Shown here in pieces: positions 9,150 through 19,059 of a stretch of DNA of 31,421 nucleotides; position 1 is the first letter of the stretch; each line of letters starts with the position of its first letter. The notes under the pieces were generated by a model, which had not been told where the DNA came from, ran no database searches, and saw only the letters and a program-made list of their open reading frames with translations. Origin of the DNA: Chromera velia (taxonomy: Eukaryota; Sar; Chromeraceae); contig JAHBMJ010001516.1 of assembly GCA_018398765.1 (NCBI GenBank), positions 2,501 through 33,921 on the forward strand. The letters are read 5' to 3'. The position numbers and the translations under genes are program-made.

Positions 9150-11225
9150 ATGTTCGTGCCCAGCAGAAATTTAGAAGAGAGCCAGGAGGGCCAATGCGAC
9201 GTCGGACCTCAGCCAACAGAAGATCAAGCCGTCAGCAACCTCGCGCTGTTCATGTCAGTCCATACATACATGCATGCATGCCCGTCTATATTCAGCGTGA
9301 CGGAAAGACAGAGTTACACTCACAGTTCCTTTCCTCCGTCCAGCATGGTCTGTCACTTTAGCATGTTTGATAGCTATTCTCTCTCTTCATCTGTGCCTTC
9401 CTCCCTTTCAAGAAGTGCAGCTTTGAGTTCTCAGCTTGTCTCGATGCGGGTAGATTGACTAACAGCTGCATGTATGTATATGAATATTGATGTGCATGCA
9501 TATTGTCTTATAGCCAATTCCATGCCAGGAATAGTAGGATTTCCATTTTCAATCAGCTTATGCTCTATCTGACTGCAGCTTGCTTTTGGCCTTCAGTCTT
9601 CTTGAGATTGGATGGGCTGTCCGTTTCCACCACAAGGGTGTTGCAAAGATCGGCTCTGTGACCATACAGAGTCTCCGGAAGGCCCGTGGATATTCCAGCG
9701 AGGTGGTGGGCTCGAAGAGCTTCCCTCCCTCTCGGGCAATCAACGTGGTGCTTGCTCTGGTCCTGGCAGCCGGGAATCTGGTCAAGTCGGGGATCTACCT
9801 GGATAAGCACCTGGGGAACGTCAGTGGGTCGATCGATCAGCAGGAGAGACTCAGAAGCTAGAAGCTTTGGAAAAGAAAAAAGGAAACGAGGACTCCTCGC
9901 CGGGGCATGCATGAATACTATGTGACGTCCTTATGTGGTGACCAAATTAAAAACCAATTCGAATTGCACTCCTAAACGTGCCGTACGGAAAATGCTGCGG
10001 CCATTTCAACTCTTTTTTCGAGGGTGGGGCTATCAAGTAGACAGCAACTCACACATCAGTACTGCGAATTTTTCGGCCAATTTTTTGCTGCTTGATTCTT
10101 CTGTTCCTTGTGTGCACACGCGCAGGATGTCGGCCTGGATCTCACGGCGTTCCTTTATTGGCAGTCAGTCAGAAAGGACGCCAGACCGAAAAGAGAGAAG
10201 GGGGGGGGAGAAAGAGAGAAACAGACAGACAGACAGACAGACAGACGGACGGACGGACGGACAGACACGCAGACGTACAGACAGACAGAGACAAACAGAG
10301 AGACGGACAGGGAAAGAGACAGAGAGACAGAGAAAGAGACAGACAGAGAGACAGAGGGACAGTCAAAGAGACAGTCAAAGAAACAGGCAAAGACGGAGAC
10401 AGAGACAGAAACAGACATAGAGATTGTAAGAGACAGAGACAGAAACAGGCAGCGAGAGAAATCAATTCGTGGGTCAATGGGTCACCGTGTGTAACTGTTT
10501 CATCTCTCTCGCCGATCCCCCTTCGAGAAATGCTGCAGTCACTCATGTCTCTCCCGATCCCCTCCATGCATTTTCTTCTCCCTTTTTCTGTCCATCCTTC
10601 GATCCCCCGCCCCTTCTCTTTCGTTCCCTCTCTCTCTTCTTCTATTAACTTGTGTGTATTTTTGTGCACATTTCGAAAGCGCATGTCTCTTCTTTCGTCT
10701 TTGTGCAGGCATGTGACTCTTATCTTGTTTGCGTGTCTGTCTGTGCTGATATATGCGTGCAGATACCTGGCTGCTGCTCCTTTGTCTGTGTACGATTTTG
10801 CCGAGGCAATTGACCTTGGTGGAACTTCGTATTATGCAGCAGCGTTCCTTTTTGTGATTTTCTTGTCAGTCAGTCAAATCACACAGGCAGGCAATGGTGT
10901 GTGCTCGTTCTCTTTATTTGCCCCTCCGCCTCTTGAAATGTTTCCGTCCTCTCCAGACTCCCTCTGCGTGTTATCAAAAGCCCTGTTGCATCTGCGTCTC
11001 TAACATTGGGGAACACGATCTGATGCAAAACTTCTTTTCTCTTGTGCATGGATGTCTGCCCTTCGATCCTTTCTTGACCTCTTCCATCTATCCCCTGCTT
11101 TCTCCTTTCCCAATTTCTCTGTTTTCTTTTTCGCCTACTTCTTTCACTTCTTCTCTGTCGGCCATGCAATCATGCTGAGCCAGGATGATCGTTCACTTTG
11201 GTAATCGCCTCTTCCTCTCTGTGCC

Positions 11226-11264
<39 letters not shown>

Positions 11265-12602
11265 TACACACACACACACACACACCGTTTCTGTGTGTAT
11301 GAGAGGAAGGATTTGTTTCGACTACCAAAGATTCTTATCTGCATCTCCCTTTCTCTCATCCTCTCCCGTTCTCCTTTCGGTGCAGCTTTTCCTTGACCGA
11401 GTATCTGCGTCACGTCGCACACTGGCTTTCCTTCGCTCTCGCGATTGCTCTGATGGCAGGGGTGTCTCAAGTGACAACGACGGAGGCGATCGTGAAGGGA
11501 AAAAAGCTGTACAAGTATCACGTGACTCGAATCATGACCAGAAACCTGGCAATCTTGCTGGGGTTCTATTACTTTGTAAGTGCGGGGCTTACGTGTGTGT
11601 TGCGGGAAAACAAAGAATTTCGTTCGCTTTGTCCTCCTGCCTTCTGTCGTTTCTGTGTAAGGTTGTTCTTTCGCTAGTGTCTTCATGTCTTTTTTCACCT
11701 TCTGCTTTTTTTTTTTTTTCTTTCGGCGGATGTTTTTTCTGCCATGCATCTTTTTGTCCTAAATCGACCGACCATCCTTTCCTGTCAGTCTCTAGTAACG
11801 GCTTAGCGCCCACCAAATGAAATGAGCGCCTAGAAATAAGATCCAATGCTGAGAGCGACGCACAAGGGAGCGTTCTTTTGTAAGGTCAATACCATGTCGT
11901 TGTCCTTTCCTTCGTGTGACTGTCCTCTTTGACGCTGCTTCGTTAACGGTATTGCAGGGCTGGGTCCTTTTCCTCTTGGCATGGCTGGTCAGATGATAGA
12001 CAGGCAGACAGACAGGCGAACGGGTAGACAGTAATATACGCACAGACAGAGACGAAGCCCCCTCTCTTCCCGCTTTTTGTTTTTCATGTCTCTGTCTCTC
12101 TCCTTCGCAGTTGCGCGCTTCTTTAATTTCGAAATCAAGAGATGACAATCTGTTTCTTTTCTTCTCTGAGTCTGTCTTTGGATCTGTGCTTTTTTGTTTC
12201 TGCATTTGTTTCGAAGCACTTTCCCATCTCCACCTCTCTCTCTCTCTTTCTCTTCTTCATACTGCAGTTGCGGACTGACACCGACCCCAGTAGGGGGGTG
12301 CTAGACCCATCTGCTGTTGTACCGATCCTTTTGGGTTTCGAGTTCTTCGCCCTCCTTCTGGTGGGAGAGGCGACGTTGAGGCACAGGGCTTTCTGCGAAG
12401 ATTTCCATCTGCTTGAAATTTTACGGGCTCTACGGTGAGTCAGGAGGCTTCTTTGCATTGCTGATCCTTGTTTTCCCCATTCTGTCTGCCTGTTTGTCTG
12501 TCTGTCTGTTTGTCTGTTTGTCTGTTTGTCTGTTTGTCTGTCTGTCTGTCTGTTTGTCTGTTTGTCTGCTTGTCTGTTTGTCTGTTTGTCTGTTTGTCTG
12601 TT

Positions 12603-12637
<35 letters not shown>

Positions 12638-12926
12638 TTGTCTGTTTGTCTGTTTGTGTGTTTGTCTGTTTGTCTGTTTGTCTGTTTGTCTGTCTGTCTG
12701 TCTGTTTGTCTGTTTGTCTGTTTGTCTGTTTGTCTGTTTGCCTGTTTGTCTGTTTGTCTGTTTGTCTGTTTGTCTGTCTGTCTGTTTGTCTGTTTGTCTG
12801 TTTGTCTGTCTGTCTGTCTGTTTGTCTGTTTGTCTGTTTGTCTGTTTGTCTGTTTGTCTGTTTGTCTGTTTGTCTGTTTGTCTGTTTGTCTGTCTGTCTG
12901 TTTGTCTGTTTCTCTGTTTGTCTGTT

Positions 12927-12969
<43 letters not shown>

Positions 12970-13074
12970 TTGTCTGTTTGTCTGTTTGTCTGTTTGTCTG
13001 TTTGTCTGTTTGTCTGTCTGTCTGTTTGTCTGTTTGTCTGCTTGTCTGTTTGTCTGTTTGTCTGTTTGTCTGTT

Positions 13075-13109
<35 letters not shown>

Positions 13110-13279
13110 TTGTCTGTTTGTCTGTTTGTCTGTTTGTCTGTTTGTCTGTCTGTCTGTTTGTCTGTTTGTCTGTTTGTCTGTTTGTCTGTCTGTCTGTCTG
13201 TCTGCAACAGAAGAAATTAAGAAACAGAAGAGAATGGAGAAAGAGGAGAAGGAATAGAAAAGACGATATGGTCTGTCTG

Positions 13280-13343
<64 letters not shown>

Positions 13344-15364
13344 CGTGCGTGCGTGTATGTGTGTGGGTATGTGAGTGAGTGTGTGTGTCTGTGTCTGTGT
13401 CTGTATGTGCGTGTATGTGGATTTGTGTATTTATGTGTGTGCATGGGAGGCGGGGGGGTTAGAAGGAGTGAGAGAGTGAAGGGGCTGCCTCTGTGTCTGC
13501 AACTCTCCGTCTGGTTTTCCCCTTGTCGGTCTCTGTACATAGATCTTTCTGTCTGTCTGTCTGTTCGTCGAGTGCGTCAACAAACACGACAAGCCGAGCC
13601 TGCTTCTTCCTCCCGAGTTCTGTCTCCGTCTTGATCTCAGTTGCTTAACGCATCCAGTTGTTGAACAGACGCGCAACGTGCAAACAGTTCAAACGTTCTT
13701 TCCTTCTTTCAGCCTAACAACAAAGTCTGAAAACCCTCGAGGGCCTTCATTAAGTTCCATGTGCGGGCCTTTTGTTTTTGTTGCAGGTGGGTAAAAATTG
13801 ACAACAAAACCGGACGGGAGGTTGGAGAACAAACGCGCGAGGGCCCCGCGCTTCCCCCTGCTGTTCTTTTGATCACCATTCCGGCCTTGCTGGAATATTC
13901 GTTGGACCACACACCGACAGACAAAGTGGAGTCCCTCAAGAAGGCGGAGGATTTTGAGAGAAGAAAAACTTTGATGAACATCGCACAGGTCTGTCAGTTA
14001 GTCAGTCGGTATCCCATGTCTATCCCTTCGCTCCTTTTTCGTTTCCTTTTGGTTCTTCATACACCCGTTTATGTTTTCACTCACATCGCGTTTTCTTGCG
14101 TCGGAGGGAGCAAGTGAGAGCACAGTCGAATGTATGAACGATCGAGCACGTGAATCGACATGCAAGCATTGGCAACTGAAATTAATTTAATTATTCTGCA
14201 GGTCGGCATGGAGCACCTGCCCTCTGGTCGTTTGGCCCAAAAGATTTTGGAGACACGGGCACAGGCGATTCTCCAACAGCAACACAGGGACCACCATGGA
14301 GGGGGGCATCTGGTCTCTATGAACGCGAACATCCATCACGTCAGTACGTCAGTGAGTGAGAGTGTCCATCCGCTGCTGGTAGTGTAGACAGACAAGCGGG
14401 CAGTATAGGACTAAAGGAGACAACAGACGACTCAGCGGCGCGATGGATTTAACACTTTCACTTTTTTTCTCTCTCTCTCGTTCTCGTCGTTTTGTTCATG
14501 CCAAAGCATGCACATCCATTCTTTCCTCTGCGCTGCCTCCCTTGTGCTTTTGTCGTCCTCTCTTCTTCACCTCCTTTCCCTCTCCTCGACACTTGCAAAC
14601 TTGAGAAGACTACAGCGACCCTGTCGAACCACCAAAACCTTTCTTTCCGTGCGGAGTTGCCTCTCTCTAATTCCGTCGTCTTCATCTTTCTCTATCCCTT
14701 GCCTCCTTGCTTACAGCTCTTCACTCGCTCGAGGCCCCAAACTTGTTTGTTGATTTTCAAGTTCAGCTAGCTCGATACCCTTTGGTCAACACCTTTTGTC
14801 ACGTCCCTCCGCTCCTTTTCCTTCCTTTGCATTTCAACCTTTTCTGAGAAAATTGTCCTCTCCTATGCTCACTTGTACGCGCAGAAACGAAGGTCCAAAA
14901 GGTCTTCCATTCTTCACGCGGGCGACGATGAAAACGACGATGACGATGACCTCTCCATCGCCGCCATTTCCCTCCCAGAGGATCCGGGGGTTGGGGCCAC
15001 TTGGTCTCCCGCTCCGCTCACACCCCGCAAGGAGCATATGACCCCTCACAACTGGACTCCTCAAACGCACTCACGAGCCATTGACACACAGCCCCAGGCA
15101 GGAGCAGGAAAGCGTCGCGTCTCCTTGGCGTCTTTGCTGATGATGGAGGTGGCAGACGCAGTAGATGGCGACGGGGGGACGCACAGAGATCATCCGGGGG
15201 GAGCCCTGGGGGTCGGGGTGGGGGCAGAGGGAGAGGGAGGCACACGGAGAGGGAGTCTGGAGAGGAATGAATCTCCAGGGAGCCACAATCAACCGCCGTC
15301 CTCCATTGCGGAGGCGGAGAATGCGCGCAGACGGCGGCGTTCGCTCGTTCAAGGAATCACTTGA
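9150..15364 (+). CDS. Nine-exon multi-pass membrane protein, unknown family
   Basis: Exons 9150-9253, 9579-9819, 10126-10163, 10709-10864, 11386-11575, 12268-12434, 13787-13988, 14202-14339 and 14885-15364 give 571 residues. Every junction phase agrees (2,0,2,2,0,2,0,0). Splicing at 9253/9579 creates an uninterrupted first hydrophobic segment, which supports the model. Hydrophobic segments lie at about 28-49, 88-109, 129-151, 169-183, 191-209, 232-243, 259-276 and 320-334, so seven or eight passes. The last 160 residues are soluble, with a basic stretch (KRRSKRSS), an acidic run at about 430-438 (DDENDDDDD) and RRxS-type sites. A channel, transporter or receptor is possible. I see no pore, rhodopsin or transporter signature. 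One exon is only 38 bases. Introns are full of microsatellites. Earlier exons upstream of 9150 cannot be excluded. Confidence 0.72.
10194..10455 (+). repeat. GACA/GAGA purine-rich intronic microsatellite
   Basis: About 260 bases of GACA, GACG and GAGA units with little T occupy the intron between exons at 10163 and 10709. Apparent open frames here (Arg/Gln/Thr/Asp-rich) are repeat translation. Confidence 0.9.
11227..11285 (+). repeat. (CT)n(CA)n intronic microsatellite
   Basis: A CT run is followed by a CA run with one TACA interruption, inside the intron 10865-11385. Confidence 0.9.
12480..13204 (+). repeat. 725-bp TGTY tetranucleotide array in an intron
   Basis: The array consists of TGTC and TGTT tetramers, mostly alternating as TGTTTGTC with interspersed TGTCTGTC pairs and a few single variants (TGCC, TGCT, TGTG, TCTC). 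I find no A on the + strand across it. It sits inside the intron 12435-13786. Its composition keeps several frames open on both strands, so the long Cys/Leu/Ser/Val and Gln/Thr/Asp/Arg 'ORFs' are artefacts. Confidence 0.95.
13278..13430 (+). repeat. (CT)n followed by (GT)n microsatellite
   Basis: A CT run to about 13312 is followed by a long GT/GTGC/GTGA tract to about 13430. It lies in the same intron as the TGTY array. Confidence 0.9.
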
Positions 15365-15368
15365 AAAG

Positions 15369-15406
<38 letters not shown>

Positions 15407-17640
15407 GCACGCACGCAAACAGTGACACATAGACACACAGCAAGAGTGAGAGGGAGATTCTCTCGGGGCACATGATTGTTTCTGTGTTTGTCCGGTTGAC
15501 TCCATTGGATGCTTCAGAAGTTGTGAATGACATCAAAAAGAGGAGTGAGTCATTATGGAAAGATGTCGTTTCGGAAAGTGGGGGGAGAAAACACTGTTGA
15601 GCTACAGACAGAGTGATCGACAGAGAGACAAACAGATAACAAGATAGACAGAGACAGATGGACAGAGAGACAGACCCTTTTGTACAAATTGCTCTTCCAG
15701 AGAGCTGCTTTCTTTATGAGGGAGGTCTGCCTCTTTGTCCTGGAAGTTTTTGTCTGTGTCTGTTTGCGTGATGGGAACGAACGGGAAAGAAGGGGAAAAA
15801 GAAGAATAAAACTCTGAGGACAGACAGAGATACAAAGAACAATGAGGGACTATAGGAAAAGAAGCGCAAGAGAACGATGGAGGAAAGGGCTCGGGGGGGA
15901 AGAAAGAGGAACACATCGAGACAGTCAATGGTTAAGGGAACCGTTCAGAACAGTGTCGCTCCTTGCTCCACCTTTTTTTGCCTCACCGAATCAAATTTAT
16001 GTATTGAATGCGTAAATTAAATTATGTGGCAACTTCTGTCTGCTATCAAAAAGGTCAATCGATTGACGAAACAATCGATTGATCGATCTAGCTGGCGTCA
16101 AAATTCGTCTCCATCGATTACACCCGTTCCCGCCAGCAAGAGCACGCATACGATCCAACTTTTGCCCATGAGAAAACCGTTTTGTCTTGCAGATCACCAA
16201 CATATGTTTGCGCATATACATGCAGCATCGTCGCAGACCTGCAAGTTGAGGTCACGGCATTTTCTATCTATCCAGCTTGGCTTTCAAGTTGAAAACCCGG
16301 CGTTGGGAGCTAGGTCACAGAGTGTCAATCCACTTTGTAGCAGTGGGCATGCCCACGCTGTCTGACTTAATGTCTTTATCTTTCTGAGTACGACTCTTCA
16401 CCCCCCGTCACTTCCCAAATCACTAGCAAAATCATTTGTGGGTAAAATTATTAAAAAAACACGTAAAGTATAGTTAGTGTTGTTAAATGCTGTAGGCGAT
16501 AAACGCTGTTGTGTTCACACTAGAGGTATAAACAGCACTAATCGACAACGATATTTATGTTTCAATATAATACCGACATATTTCATAGTTTGTTTAGAGT
16601 CTAGCTTAGAGTCTTGGACTAACAGGCCGACCTTCGACCTGAATTGATCAACCTGGCCTATAGAACCTAGTATAGGACTTTCATAATAAATTTAAGAAGT
16701 GTGGAATTAAGTGCTGAAAATGTCTTAAGTCTTGACTGTAGACTGGAATCTACTGCATGATCATCAACTGACTAACTATAAGATCTGAGTTCAACAAGTG
16801 TATAATAATTTTTATTCATGTTGTTGGACTAGCTGTTGGAGTCCACAGTGCACCAACCATGCATTCATTATCCTCTGTTGGAACTAAGTTACCTGCATGG
16901 ACCAGATGGAGAGTGTTGGTATGCGTTTTATCATCATTGATGCATCACAGCCCTTTTTAGACTTCTGAGTCCAGAAAGGCCTGTTTGGCCTTAGCTTTTT
17001 CAGATGTTAGACCTCAGTCTGGTCCTGAGAAGTCCGTTTTTTGGACTCTTTGTGACTCTGAGAGTCGTTTTTTCTGCTTTAAAAAATGCTTGGAACTAGG
17101 CTTAGAATAGTGAGATCGACAGTTATAGTAATTGCCCGATTCTCACGATAAACTCTTAATTCAATCGATCAATCATTCTTACTAAGTGACATTCTATAGG
17201 GAGAGACTCAATTAATCTATTCATATCTACTGCATAGTAGTAAAAACGTTATTTTTGCTACAAAATGCCGTTTCAAATGCCGATGTTAACATTAGAGGTG
17301 TTGTAAATATCAACATTCAGCACTGACGGTATTAATAATTTATGAACCGGGTCCAACCCTAAGTATAGTCAAGTGTGTATACATAAAAATTGATAAAATT
17401 GCGTATTGCTGCATATACGGGGTCAAAGTGTTAACATAGCTGCTAGGTGAAAGCATAGATGTGAAGTATGAACTAGAGTGTAAAAACTTAAAACTATAAT
17501 ATCAAAATTTCAAATCTATGGCTTAGAATTTGACATAGCTGAATCTAGAGATGAATCTAAGTCCGACTTAACCCCAAATCATAACTAAAATCGTTGCTCA
17601 ATGATGATTATCATTCTAGTCATCATTATTAGGCATCTAG
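15365..17640. other. Gene-free region, AT-rich from about 16380
   Basis: After the 3' region of the preceding gene, a patch at 16030-16100 contains a 14-bp palindrome GTCAATCGATTGAC (16054-16067) and further ATCGAT words. From 16380 onward the DNA is AT-rich with short inverted repeats, for example AAGGCC/GGCCTT at 16976-16992. No coding frame is supported. Confidence 0.6.
15369..15419 (+). repeat. (CA)n/(CGCA)n microsatellite in the 3' region of the nine-exon gene
   Basis: A CA run followed by GCAC units starts a few bases after the stop at 15364, so it is probably in the 3' UTR. An AATAAA at 15805-15810 is a possible polyadenylation signal about 440 bases after the stop. Confidence 0.8.
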
Positions 17641-17925
17641 ATGGTTGAAGACGAAGTACACGTTTTAACCGAGTGTCCCTTGCATGATGCCGAGAGGGCT
17701 CTGTGCTTGCAGGCTCTTTCAGACACATGGAATGAAGGGAGGGGGGAAAGAGCAGCAGGAAAGCCAAAATGGGGAGAGAGGACAAACAGGAAGACAGAAA
17801 GGCTTACCTTATTTTCTTTTCTTTTAAGTGAGACAGATGGAAGCGTCAACAAGTTTTTGAAGGATGTTGTCATAAAACGAGCTGCCATAAAGGAATGCCG
17901 CAAGAGAAATGCATGCAGCCTGTAA
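17641..17925 (+). pseudogene. Non-LTR retrotransposon ORF2 C-terminal fragment (decayed)
   Basis: A 94-codon frame starts VEDEVHVLTECPLHDAERA. This matches the E-D-x-x-H-x-L-x-x-C-P-x-x-x-x-x-R pattern of the Cys/His C-terminal domain that follows reverse transcriptase in many LINE elements, here with CP and H present. The later segment VNKFLKDVVIKRAAIKE resembles the terminal helix of the same domain. The reverse transcriptase and endonuclease parts are absent upstream, where AT-rich DNA has stops in all frames, so this looks like a 5'-truncated dead copy. The family is a motif-level call. Confidence 0.5.
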
Positions 17926-18414
17926 GATGTATCAAGCATGCAGCTGGACTAAGCCCACCAAATCCTTTGGTCAAATGAAAAGGAAAGAAACGAAAGACAG
18001 GCAGAGTACGCAGCAACATAGCAGCAAATGAAGCAAGCAAAGGAAGAGAGAGTCTGAGAGAGAAATCAAAGGGTTAAGTGACTGGGAAGTATTGAGATTG
18101 GCCTCTAATCGATCGACCGTTTGTCTTGAGATGCCTCTGTTTGAAGCTTGTTTGAGCTCCGCCGGGTTAATCGGCGGGCCGCAGCATCGTCAGTGAGAGT
18201 TGATTGCATAATTGCAGTCTTTCGCATGCGATTGATAGTAATTGATTGATTATCACGTAAACAGTTTGCGGCACAGGTCTTTTTAACCTGTGTGGGCCGG
18301 CCAGGAAGGTCCGACGCGTGTATGTGCTTTTCCTGAACGCCGCACGTCGAGCGCTTGGCATTAGGGCAGGAGGCCAATCTTCCAGACATTAATCCTATCC
18401 TATCCTATCCTATC
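17926..18414 (+). mobile_element. Probable 3' tail of the LINE fragment, ending in an ATCCT repeat
   Basis: The non-coding stretch after the ORF fragment contains two short hairpins (18159-18177 and 18272-18292) and ends in four to five units of ATCCT at about 18392-18414. Short tandem repeats commonly terminate non-LTR retrotransposons. The 3' boundary is inferred from that repeat. No target-site duplication was identified. Confidence 0.35.
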
Positions 18415-19059
18415 AGCTCCTATATAGGCCTAGAGTGGATTACAAGAAATTCAAAACACAAATTATAAAATTAATCCTAATCGTATTCTTAGGTACTATA
18501 TGCATATACCTAGATGCATACACTGAACCACGAAGCTAGCCACAAGGGCTATACCCAAAACAGGAATCGATCCAATCAATGAATCGGTCGATCAATTAAT
18601 TTAGCACTTAATCAATCCTAGAATCAATTATATATATCATTTTTTGTTAGACTATACATAGCGGTATGTTCAAAATGAAACAATTTGAACTTAAAAAATT
18701 GTAGAAACGACCTGAATATAAATACAAATGGCACCACGTGCTAAATCACTATCACTCTAGCTGCTCTAAGGCACCACTAATCACTAAAATAAATAAATAA
18801 ATATCACTATCACTAATAGAGACATCCATATTGAGCTACATATCCTAGTACAAATCTTGATTGACAGGCGCCGTTCTGGTGAGAACGAGGGTTATATAGC
18901 CAGGGTTATGGTAATGAAATGATTGAATGAAAGAAAACCCCGTTCGTCTAGACAGCTTTGTAAGCCTTGCCTTAGGCCTTGCCCCTGGCTCTCCTCCTGC
19001 ATGCAGTCCCCAGAAGGATGCGTGTACCGGTTTCCGTTTCTAGCCTTTCAACTAGGCGG
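18415..19059. other. AT-rich gene-free tract
   Basis: The tract contains an AAAT repeat at about 18785-18801 and scattered AT-rich unique sequence. Nothing coding is supported before the stop codon of the - strand gene at 19060. Confidence 0.6.

Noticed and set aside
12413-13378. Open frames of 240-320 codons (Cys/Leu/Ser/Val-rich) and a - strand Gln/Thr/Asp/Arg frame
   Set aside because: They are translation of the TGTY array, open in several frames on both strands, and interrupt a gene whose splice phases match across this intron.
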